A stretch of DNA of 64,000 bases, taken from assembly GCA_902728285.1 (NCBI GenBank), contig CACVBU010000026.1, positions 310,001 to 374,000 on the forward strand, read 5' to 3'. Source of the stretch: Clytia hemisphaerica (taxonomy: Eukaryota; Cnidaria; Hydrozoa; Leptothecata; Clytiidae). The notes below the pieces were generated by a model. It worked only from the letters and a program-made list of their open reading frames with translations. It ran no database searches and had not been told where the DNA came from. This document shows positions 12,601 to 25,400 of this stretch, one piece after another (within the stretch, counting starts at the first letter, position 1; the number at the start of each line of letters is the position of its first letter). Made by a program: the position numbers and the translations under genes.

Positions 12601-15600
12601 TCAATCAGAATACAGGTTCTCGAAAATTGCATGGTTCAGCGCAATTTTATTGGTTGAAGAGATCGGTCAAAAACTAAAGGTCACATGGGTTTACAAATAC
12701 TTGCCTTAAATGTTATTTTCTTCAAATTTCCTATATGGATCAGGAAGATTATGGAAAACTATATTTCTAAATCGGGCTAAGAGTTAGTTCATGTACTTAA
12801 TGCTTCCAGCTCACCCAAATAGAGACTTATACGCATGCGTAACTTGCCGTTATTTTAAACCACATGCAGTTAATTCCCGTGATACAGTGGTACAGTCACT
12901 TTTGGTCGGGGTTGTGGGCGGCGAGATATGAAATTTGTCGTTCTTTAGAAATTTTTTCAACATATCTTTTTTCTTCTTTATAGGAAAAATAGACGAAGCT
13001 TCACGTCTCATGGGAAATCTCTTGAAAAATGATGCCAATGTTCAATCATTACTTGGTGCTTCTAAAGAGGAGCAAGAAAAGCGTTTGAAAGAGAGGCTGG
13101 AAAAACGGAAACAGCGGAAAGATGCTGGAATGTCCGAGGAAGAGATAACGGAACTGGAACAGAAAGAGGAAACAGAATTTGAAGAAGAAGTGGCGAAAAA
13201 ATCGACAGGAAATGCATTACAAGATTTACAGGTCTGCTTTACTTAACTTAGTGTTGCAACTTTTCCGTCTGTTGAAGTTTCTCATGTTTTGTTAAGTAAC
13301 GTAATTTCCGCCATTATGGAAGCAAACGTTCGAATTCGAAGAGTTTAGCTGCAACACCATCCAGTTGATATTCTTTACTGGGACTTCCGTTCTTGGTACC
13401 TTGGAAAAAGAAATTTCGTAAAAACGTGAAAATTGTCTAATTTTTAGACTTTCCACGAAAGATAGTTACAACACTTGTTTAACTATTTTTTTGGTCAAAT
13501 TTTAAACCGTTTTACAGTGAGCTCTAGCTAATTCGATCTATTACTATACAAATCTTTTTAGAATTTGAAATAATTTGCAATTCCCGTAGGGGAAAGCCTC
13601 GTAAAAGTTCAATACTCCAGAAAAATTAATACCCTCGACAATTGTTGTAAAGATTTTCTCATGTTGGTATACTCTTCTCGAAATGTATAAAATAATTGCC
13701 AACCTCGTTCTCAAAAGACTTGTTGCTACGATACTTCAACGTCGTCAGACACATAATTTTTGCAAGCGTTTGTGCTTTTGTATCGAAATAGAAAAAGGTC
13801 TTTTGGGGAAAACATGTTACATGTTGTAAATGTCGTTTGAAGTAATTTTTTCATTTGAAACGAGGCCCGCGATGTATGATTTATCTCGAGAAGTATGTTC
13901 GTTGTGTTTCTCTGCACAATTAAGAGTGCTCAATACTTGAGTAGAGCTTGTTATATAAAGATTAAGAAACGGTATATTTATTTTCAACACTTTAAGTTTC
14001 ATGAATTACGTTACGTCATGAACATCACTTGCCTCGTATTCAAACAATTACCATGGTGATTTTGTCTCTTGAGACATTTAATGATTTTTTTGAATAGGAA
14101 GTAGTTTTAATAAAATCCGTTTGGAGTTAATCACCATGGCAATAATTTCAAAACGAGGCAAGTGATGTTCGTAACGTAATTCACGAAAACGTCTATTCAC
14201 CAATTTATTAAAAAATTCAAATTGATTAGAAGTTCGTTGTGTCTCTGTTGTGTCTTTTCTCTTGCCCATTCTCTTCTGGATGATGCACCACCCTTCTACG
14301 ACACCAATATTGTCGAACTTTCGTGAAACAAGTCAAATATACAATAGGATTCGAAATGAAATAGATCAATGTAGCCAAAAAATTTAATCTAAAAAGTATG
14401 TCCCGATTTTCAAAGTCAAGAGAAAGAATGAAGGTTGAGACGGTTACGGGTATAAGGAATACACACGTCCATATATTCAATTTGAGCACATCTTTGATAC
14501 TTCTAGTAAGCTTAACAACAATATCCAATCTCTCGGCTTCGGTACCGTGGAGATTTCCTACCCTCGGCAGATTAGCTTCACTTTCATTACGCATTTTAAT
14601 AGTTAATCTCCCTAAAGTTAGGATAATGATACAAGCCAATACCCGGAGGGCGACTAAATAAGATAACGCCCTATTGTTGGTATACCATCTGTTACGCATG
14701 GTTACGCTATTACTACCGTCTATGAAAAACAAACAGCTCAGTATGGTTATAGTTACAAACGCAAAAATTGTGATTCCAACATTGAACTTACTTTTCGTAA
14801 CCAAGACGTTATAATGTAATGCAAATTTTACGGCCAGCCAACGGTCAACGACTATTAAAATGGTTACGGCTAGCGATACAGTATATGTAATATATTACGA
14901 GTATTATAATGATAATGTAATATCTGTTGTTATCCAAATCAAGTGTTACGATTATACCAAAAATGACGGTTGACGAATCGATAATCGATAATATTCGAAT
15001 CAAATGATATTGATTTTCATTTAAACGAAGTTTGAGGATGATGAATTGTAGAAGGCCGTGCAATGCTAATGAAATGATCTCAAACGCAATATAAAGCATT
15101 AAATACGGTGTTTTTTCTTGTAAGATAAAATGGCTGGTATCGTTGACGTCTACTGATGTGAGGTTATCCATGATTTTTGATGCTGCGCGCATCCCTAGAA
15201 TTGATATTGGATATCGTGTATGAAGTTCCCTTCCGAGAGTTACTGGACTACACGCTTTTTTTAATAAGAATATTTTCTATAAAAAAATCAGGGTGAAAAT
15301 CGACTAAATCGTAAGAATACCCTAAGAATACCCTATAGGGTGAATTTCACAGAATTTGATAAGAATACAGTCATTTTGTATTTGGTTAACAGGAAAAATT
15401 GCTTTCTTTGCTAGAGATAAATTAAATCTTAAGGAAGAAATGTAATTTTAACCCAAATGTTCACTCAAAAGTCCAAAACTCTCAAATTGATCATTTCTCA
15501 TGTTTGTAAAAAAGTCAAGTCTAAAAAAGTAAGAATACGTTTAGAATAGTTCACCCTCAATTTTGGCAATTTCTTAAGAATACCCTCATTCAAAGTACAC

Positions 15601-18600
15601 TATTCTTATTAAAAAATGCGTGTATTGATTACCTGTGAGTAACAGAAGAAGCAAAACTTTTTCAAAATGGTATCCTCGATACGTCATTTTGAAATAAAAT
15701 CGGAAGAGCTAGAAGAAGGGAATTCACGATTCCCAAGTTTAAGTTAAGTTACCTTAAGGGAACTAATTTTTGCGGGAACTAAATTTTGCGGTTTTTGCGG
15801 ATTTAGACCCAAACCGTAAAATTAAGTTCCCGCAAAATTTTTCAAATGCGAAAAACAAAGGTCGAATAATTCACAGTACGGCTCTTATTTTCTGTCAAGT
15901 TAGAGATCTGCAAAATTAAGTTCCTGCAAATATTAAAGTATTAAATCTTGAACTGCGAACTGCAAAAATTTGTTCCCGCAAAAAATATTTCCCTTAAGTT
16001 AGAACGAAACAGACACGTAGAGGTTAAGAAAGGTTAAGAAGAGAATTTCTTCTTAAAAATTGCAATAAATTTCTTTAGTTTGGCAGGTTTCGAGGTAAGG
16101 TCAGTCGGATGACGGCAAACCAATTTTTTTAATTCAGCCCAACCCAAACAAACAAAAAAAATTCAAATACAAAACTTTAGGTGGAATAAAATCAATATAA
16201 TATCAATTTTTGTGGACTTGTTCCTATTGGAATTCGCTAAAACAGAATTATTTTTTTCTTTTCTCATTCTTTTTTTCATAAAAAAAAACAAACTTAGAAT
16301 ATACTTTTAAACTCACTATGTATCAAATATAAAAAACTATTCCAATTTAGTCTACTTGATCCTTCTCTTAATTAATTGCTGAGTTTATGTATGTGTGTTT
16401 TTGCGACCATAGTCATTATAAAAACACTGGTCTGGAAGGCTTTTGTTTGATTTTATTGTTAAAAGATGGAGCTTACGTACCAAAATCGATTTATTTTGCA
16501 AACTTTTTGATCATGTGATTAGAAAATAGACCAATCCCAAGAGGAAATTTTGGTAACGTGATCAAAAAGTATGCAAATCGAAACAAAAAGCTAAAACAAT
16601 ACATTGCAAGATCGGGGTTTTTTATAATGACTATGTTGCGACGAAGACGGTAAGTTTCTAATTTGACTAGATCCTGACCAGCTGAGGACGACTTTTACCG
16701 TCCTTGATTTTGCGGGTCAGAACTGCGAGTTATTCCAAATCGCTTCAGTCACTTAACCGTCCTCCAAAATGCAAATACATAAACTCGATAATTGTTGAGC
16801 CAAAGCAGAGAGGCATTAAATACCATTTTGAAGTCTTTGTTATGACCCGGCTAGGGATTGAACCCGCGGCCGAATGCTCTACCTACTTTATACGCTTGCT
16901 TTTATATGTTTGTTTTACAGTTAAATAAATTAAAACGTTTATCAGTAAAAAAGAATAGAGAAAAGCAGAACAAGAAACAAAGTAAATTTAGGTAAAATTA
17001 AAACCTGTGAAAATGTTATTGCAAAAAATTAGAAAGTTTACTTTCATGAAACGCGTAGGTGAACCGCCTTTTAACATTCAAACTTATTGTAACAATCAAT
17101 TGCTTTTTACAGCTCCAGATTAGGAATAAGTTTTTATTAAGTTCACCTTTTTTTAAGAGGGAGTTTCCATCCCGCACTGGACAAAGTGTCAAATCATCCT
17201 AATAACATTACTACGTGAACGTTGGCTGGACGTTTTTCGGCAGATGGATCTAATAAAGGACTCTGATTAAATTCACTTGGCGGAAATTATTTGCTTAAAT
17301 ACTTTTTTTCTAGAATATAAGTATAAGTTCAACTTAATACTGTTGCTAAAAATAGTTTTCAAGTAAAAATCATCGGTTTTAAAAAGTTTTGACGCAGAAA
17401 ACACCTCTCCCTTCTTCTTTATTTCCCTCATAACATCTCACCTTTTCCTTTCCCGTTTGCTTCTTCGCAAGACTTGACCCAGCGTCTCAGATATTTTCGA
17501 TGACATGCATCATTTTCACGTATCTTTTATTACGGCAGTTTTAGGCCTTTTCATAAAATAGGTTGAATTCATGGATATATTGAAAAATTGAACATAGATT
17601 TCTCAAAACCTTGGAAAAACTACCAAAATTTTGAAAATTTGGCAGTCTATGAAGCAATGAAACTAATATGTACTACCAAAATCAATTTTATTTACATTTC
17701 GATTTTTGAAATATCAGGGTCGTTCGGGGCCGTAAAAAAACTAAATCAAATTGGTCTCGCCTAAGAAATGTAAATAATTACAGCCGGCGCTCTTTAATTC
17801 AATTTTCAAGGGGAATTGGATTTTCATCGAATAAGGAAGCGTATCGAATAGTAGAGCGTTGTTTATGAGAGTTTCTTGTTAACAGTGACTTTCAAATATT
17901 ATCGAATAATGGAGCACATCGAATAGTAGAACATCGAATCAGAGAGCGTCAACTGTAGTAACAATTTACATGTTGATTATTATTCGTATTTCCCGAGTAC
18001 ATGAAATGTAAGACCCCTTCCCCTTGATTTAGGTAGTTCAAACTATTTTCATTTTATTCCTTTATATTTTCCCTTATAGAAAAATTTTGACGCGGAAAAA
18101 GAAGCGCTTATGGGAATGTTAAGCAACGCAGATACACGCATGAATAATGAACGTAAACGACAATTGGAACTGGCACGTTTGCGTCGTGAAGCACGAAAAG
18201 CCCAAGCCGAAGAAAAGTTTGACGCGGCTGCATTAGTTTTGGGTGCAGCCAAATCCAACCAAGCCGCTCTTGACGCTAGGTAAGAATGAAAAGAGTGGTT
18301 TCAATTCAGACATCCCGAAAACTTTATGACCCGAATAGATGGCTAAGACTACTGCCCTTCCGCCCTTCTTCTCTTTACGTAGGAAATAATCGCCATACTA
18401 ATTTCATCGACAATACAGTTTTGACAAGCAATTTAAACTTGTAATGTTGTTGTTATGTTTTGTAAACAGTGGAAGTTTGAGCACATTTTAAGCGATAAGA
18501 AAACGAAATAGCAGCCCTTTTAGGGAATTGACTTCAAGCCCTGTCCGAAATTATTAATTTATACCTGATCGGGGAAAATTTCGTCGGGGAAAAGTGACAA

Positions 18601-21600
18601 AATTTTGGCCAAGTGACGAATATTTTTCCCCGACGAAAATTTTCCCCGGCCTTAATGCGTTTACCAACTACCAGCATGTGACGAATATTTTTCCCCGACG
18701 AAAGTTTTCCCCGGCCTTAATGCGTTTACCAATTACGAGCAAGTGACGAATATATTTCCCCGACGAAAATTTTCCCCGGCCTTAATGCGTTTACCAACTA
18801 CCAGCATGTGACGAATATTTTTCCCCGACGAAAGTTTTCCCCGGCCTTAATGCGTTTACCAACTACCAGCAAGTGACGAATATATTTCCCCGACGAAATT
18901 CTCCCCGGCCTTAATGCGTTTACCAACTACCAGCAATTGACGAATATTTTTCCCCGACGAAAGTTTTCCCCGGCCTTAATGCGTTTACCAACTACCAGCA
19001 AGTGACGAATATTTTTCCCCGACGAAAGTTTTCCCCGGCCTTAATGCGTTTACCAACTACCAGCAAGTGACGAACATTTTTCCCCGACGAAAGTTTTTCC
19101 CCGGCCTTAATGCGTTTACCAACTACCAGCAAGTGACGAACATTTTTCCCCGACGAAAGTTTTCCCCGGCCTTAATGCGTTTACCAACTACCAGCAAGTG
19201 ACGAATATTTTTCCCCGACGAAAGTTTTCCCCGACCTTAATGCGTTTACCAACTACCAGCAAGTGACGAATATTTTTCCCCGACGAAAGTTTTCCCCGGA
19301 CTTAATGCATTTACCAATTACGAGCAAGTGACGAATATTTTTCCCCGACGAAAATTTTCCCCGATAAGGTATACAGACGAAAGTAAGACGGTACGGGGCA
19401 CAAGTAACCATTATAGTTATAAAACAAACCCTTACAAAACTAACAAAATGTCAAACTTTTCCATTTCTTGTTCAAGAGAAGGAACCTGCCTTTACTTCTT
19501 TTTGAGCTTCTAGTGTTTTTGTGTTTTAGTCTCAAAGGTGCCCGAAACCGTCAAGAGCAGTTAGCCCGTGAACGCATACAAGCTTTGAAGAATAAACGAC
19601 AACAACAACGAGCAGAGTCTAGTGAAACTAAAGAGGATCCTTCTGAAAGTGATGACCCAATTCAAGTCCAGGTACAACTTGTTTAACTTCTCATTGGAAA
19701 GATGATTATGAAAAGTGGAGCCCCAAATCTGACCTCTCCAGCAGTGAATACGCGATTTTTTATAAGAATGGTGTAAATCCATTTCATCATGGATATTCTT
19801 AACTTTTTTGGGAAAATCATCCTAAAATATTCTTACATCATTCTTAGGTTAGGATCCTAATTCAGACTAGATTTAATATTTAGTACATACGTCTCACGCA
19901 TAAAATGGCATTTTTGTGGGAGTGAGCCTTACTTGGGAGTAATTGACAATTTATAATTGAAAATGCTCTAAATGGGGCATTCTTAGCTTGAGTAGCAAAA
20001 TTCCACGATGATTTTATTCTTATTGTATTCTAAATTTTTTGGCCATTTTCATCATGGACATTCTTATAAAAAAAGGCGTGTAAAGAACAAATTGAGGTTG
20101 AAAGCGTTTTAAAAACAAAGAACAGACAGTTCCACTAAAAAATTGATTTTTATGAAAAAACATTACTTCCCTTCAAAATTTAATATTTAAATCTTTTAAT
20201 TTAAGGAAAACATCCTATCAACAATGGAGAAGCATCATTCGAACGAGAGAGAATTGTTGGTGGAAATCACTTCATTACAACAACAGCCAGATAGCGAACA
20301 TCGCAAGAATGTCAAGGAAATGTCACCAGACCAACAGAATGCTAAACTTTTTGAACTATCGGTATTCAAAGTCTTACCATATTTGTCCAATCATGATAAT
20401 TAAGCAGTTCTAGCATCGGGCTTTTCCAGAAATATTCCGTACCCCTCCCCCCCTGTTGAGGGTATCGGATATCCAGGGGGTACGTGACTTCGAAAAAACA
20501 ATATCCTCAACAGTGGGGACAGAAATTTTTCTGAAAAAGCCCATTAAATTTTCATACATAATTTGAAATATTTCTATCCTTGACTTCAATTAGTTTAGAA
20601 TGCAAGACAACTAACTCTAAGCATAGAGGTATAAAGAAAACAGGAGTTGAATGTGTCGGTAATTGGTCGTTAAAGTCTTTTGATTTCTTTTATAAAATGT
20701 ATCAAAAGAAATTCTAAGCTCGCCCGATGAAATAAGACTTTTTAGTAGAACTCAAGTTTGCTCTGAACATTCTAATAATCAGTATTGAAGATTCTAGCCT
20801 TTTAATATACGAAAATTAGATAAAACTTCGTCCACGAAACAAATTTATGTTCCATTTCGCTATCCGTTCAATTTTGTTTTGAAAAGATATTTTCTCAAGC
20901 CAGAAAATGAAAAGTTCTTTATAAGCACACACGATTTCAGACTCAATTTGTAGACATAAAGTCGCTGGAGAATTTTGGAGGAAAGTATCAAGCAATAGAG
21001 TTCACCTGAAAGAAAACATTGATCGAAAAATCTTATCATTTGATGAAGGATTGCCAAGTTTACAGGCCTTTTTTTAGTCCAAATATTTTCTTACACTGAT
21101 GTCAGAAACAATGAATCTCGTCTCATCTAATTTCTAAAGCTTAAATGAGCCAATAAGATTTAACCTATGGATAAAAGAGCTCATTAAAAATGCACGATAT
21201 ATGAGATTATGAGCATGCATACATCGTAACTTTTTTAATCGTAGGGCGAGCTTGGTTACAATAGCATACTTCTCCTGTCTTTCTTTATACCTCCATGCTC
21301 TAAGAGAGAAAAGGGTTATGGTTAGCAAAACTATAGTACATCTTTGTACAAACTAGTAATAGCGAGTTTATGTGTTTGTACTTTTGAGGACGGCGGAGTG
21401 ACTGAAGCGATTAGGAATAACCCGCAACTCTAACCTGCAAATCGAAGACGGTAAAAGGTTTACCATCGTCCTCAGTTGGCCTTTCGTCTCCACGATACAT
21501 AATCACAGACACATAAACTCGCTATTACCTCACAACAACTATTATCTCATAATAATGATCATATTATCCTATAACACTCATATTACCCTATTACACGTAT

Positions 21601-22361
21601 TATAAACGACTGTATCCTTGATTTTAATAGGAACTTCGTAAGAAAATGAATAAGGACGGTTCTTTAACAAATGAAGAACAAAAAAGTATTTTCGAAGAAG
21701 CAGCGGCTATCAAGATGGAACAGCTTCATGTAACAGATGACACGAAATCTGATGAAGAACATACTGTCAAGTTATTGGCTGATTTGCAAGATAAGCAAGA
21801 TAGGGAAGCTTCCAACATTATGAAAGACCTTGATCAAAAGGTTTGTCGATAGAAATCTTCCCCCTTCAATGTACAAATGTACTTCAGCTTATCATGGTAT
21901 GCACCACTGCAATGACTTTTAAAAATTAATTTTCTGTTTTTTTTTTGTTACCCATAAAATTGAAACTAGCCCACAGTAGCGTAGACAGGGGGTGAAGAAC
22001 GATCTGCGTAGGAGAGCAGATTTTTACGACAAAGCACTTAGGTATTCGTGGTATAAAAACATGATTACTGTGCCCTTAAATCTGCTCTCCTAAGCAAATG
22101 TTCCTTCACCCCTGTCTACGCTACTGAGCTAGGCAATATTTTGGAATGAATTTGATGAGTAAAGAGCCATTTGTCTGATTTATACGTATTTACCTTGTCG
22201 ATTAAAAAATAGTCCGTAGAAAGATCATTGGCAAGTAACGAAACTTTTCGCCGACAAATTTTTTACCGACAAATTCCACCCGATATGTTATGAAATCTTG
22301 TTACTGTTCCCGTTCTATATAAAAGCTGATAAATTTTCCAGCATTCATAATTATTATCATT

Positions 22362-22401
<40 letters not shown>

Positions 22402-25400
22402 CACTCTAGGGTCTATCTACAATGAAGCAAATTTTGCAACTACAAAATAACGCATACCAAAAGAACACGAACGACAATTTAGCCTCGGTTCTCCTCTCAC
22501 AACCTGTCGAACCAGTCACGGATGCATTGGAAGAGGAGCTAGTCAAAGCTTTGAAGGAAAAATATGATGCAGTCAAAGACAAAATCTTTGAAGAAGCTCT
22601 AAAAGCGTAAGTTAGGATATACCACTAACTTTAGTGCGATGATACCTTTCTTTATGCTTTTGCTTTTAGCACATCACGTGCTTTTGATTGGAAGGTTCTT
22701 AAAAAAAAACGAATTAAAAAATGTTATTTTCTCATTCTCAGCCTCAGCATGTTATTTAGTTGTTTCTTAAAAAAAAACGTGTACATGTCTTTCTGAGAGA
22801 ACAATGAGCTTTTGTATAAATTAGGTTCATACAAAGTTTTCCACCTTATATGCAGGAAATTCGGGGAAGCCAAATGGGCAGCGATGAGTGAGAAAGAGAA
22901 ACAGGAAAACTTGCTAGCTATGCGTGCAATGAACGAATTCAACCTTGATGATGAAGACTCGATAAAGTAAGTCCAATAGATCATTTTTGTTTTCATTATT
23001 TCCAATATTTCCGAATTCCCTGCCAGCATCTGAAAGAGAATTGGTAAGAGGTATGAAGGCATTTTTTTTAATCATGTAGGCTTTGAACCTAGCAATAGTT
23101 TTGGACGCTTTTTAACTGGTTTGTTGTACCGCATTTGAAATAACTATTCCTATGATTTATTCTTGACTCCATCACCTTGCCTGTTTTGTTGTTACCCAAC
23201 ACATGTTTAAAGCCTTCTTATTTTTTTCTTAGTAACCTTGACTCGATTGCCTTGCCTGGTATGGAGAAAATTATCGGCAAAACACGAGCTAAACAAGACA
23301 AAAAGATGCGCGAGAGAATGGAGAAACGGAAGCGAGCAAAAGCCGAAGGGAAATCGTTGGATGAAATTGAAAATGAGGAGAAAGAAGAGGATGAAAATAC
23401 GGAAGCCGATATTCAAAATGGCAGCCAAGCTTTGGTGGACTTGCAAAAACAATATGAAGCTGATAAGGTGTGTTATAATTTTATCTCTTTAGCTTACTTT
23501 TCGTTTTAGAAACCAAAATTTTGAATCAAGTTCTTAAGACTGCCGTGCCCGTTTATCAATTTTGACTTTTCGATAAATTTGTTTTACTATCTATCTCTAT
23601 ATACCAAAAGAATTTCATATTGTCTGTCTAAAATGGTAGATGGTAGATCAATTTTTTCTCGAATTTGCAGGAAAGGAGTAAGACTTTTTACTATTCTTAT
23701 ACACTGATAATACAGTTAACGCTCTCCAATTTGATGTTTTACTGTTTGATAAGTTCCCGTTTTCGATTTAAATTGAAATCACCTTTAATCTTCCTGAGAA
23801 ACTAATTCAAATTCCCTTTAAACCAGGGGGGGGCACGCAGTTACTACAAGACATGATGTGTAGTAAGTGCTTTTTCAATACTTTTTTCAGGACCACCATC
23901 CTTTGCAGTTACTACACCTTGGTAGTAACTGTTTTCAGAAAAGATTTCCAGGTACCACCCCTGTTTTTGAGTGATTTCATCAAAAACATGCTCGAAATTA
24001 CCCTAAATTGCGATTATTTTTCAACTTAAAGCCATTTTTGTGCTAGATTTTCTTTTAATTTACTTGGTTAACAGCTTTTGAGAACATTTTAATGATAATT
24101 AGGGAAAGCATAATTTCAAAGTTGGGTCTGAGAAAAATTTCAAAAATTTTTTTTCGTCCATTTATAACAAAAATATTTTTTTTAACAAAGAATTTTTTCA
24201 CAAAAAAAATTATTTTTTGTGAAAAAATTTGAAAGTTCTTTAAAAAGAATTAAAATATAAGCACTTACTACACCAAAAGTGCTAGTTTTAGTGTTTGGCA
24301 CCACCCCCAAACAGCAGTTACTACACTGTGTAGTAACTGTTTTCATAGCTTCTGAATACAGTACCACCACGGTAGTGTCATACTGTCTTGTAGTAACTGC
24401 GTGCCCCCCCCCCCTGTTTAAACCGTCTTGTTTCTGCCAAACTATTATTAAAGGGATAATCAGATGGTCAGATGGTTGCCAAGATTGAGATATTTCACTA
24501 CTGAACCTACAGGGAAAAACAGACTGTATTTTTCCTTACCCAAAACTTTAATAGTGTTTCTTAATCTCCAACTCAAATTCTTGGTTTTTAAAAGATCTCA
24601 AAAAGTAGTCGACATGTTTTTTTATGGATCTCGCATCGCGCTTTCCAGTTTGTTATTGTAAACCGAGTTGGCTTACAAACTCACAAAATTCCGAGAGACA
24701 TTTGCTTTCACTTTCGTTTATTTGTTTATGCGGACCGTTGAGGAGCAAATTTTTAGTATTATCGCCGTTTAAACGGTTCCGAAGAAAACCTTTCTGTCAG
24801 GGGGTTTAGAGTGTAAAGTCCTGCAAACCATTTGTAAATTATTTCTAGCACTTTTATACTTTATTTTACTTGCCTTTTATCATGTGAACATAAAACCATG
24901 AAGATTCCTATTTTGAGTCAAGAATGTCCAATATACACTGTCGATTATCTTTGAGGAAATTCTACTAGACCCCCTGAAATATATCTCACCTTCGACAAGT
25001 CAGACAAACTTCTCAGGAAGTTCAAAAAAAAAACAGTGGGACCTTTCGCGGACCTTTCACGTTGGAAAGAGCTCAGAATTCGAAAATTTAAAGTGGAATA
25101 TCCTGACATTGACTTGTCAGTTGACAAAACTACTTGGGGAATCACGTTTTCTCATGTATAAGAACAGGTACCCTTAAAATCTCAGACCATCTGATTATCC
25201 CTTTAAATCAAGATTTGGACCGTGTTCTCACGTGACGGTTCCGTTTCGATCCGAAACGAAATGAAGCCATTCTATTGGTTACATTTATATGTTACGTCAC
25301 TTCTAACCAATAGAATGGCTTCATTTCGTTTCGGAGCGAAACAGAATCGTCACGTGCGAACATGGTCTTAACTCAACTAAATTTCGGTATGTATGAAACT

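Noticed and set aside
16856-16890. Functional tRNA gene
   Set aside because: Only D-arm- and T-arm-like parts are present, with no anticodon arm, and the body continues as a SINE found again at 21353.
18562-19371. CRISPR-like array
   Set aside because: Repeat plus spacer would need varied spacers; here the whole 65-bp unit is conserved, in an intron of an animal gene. It is a minisatellite.
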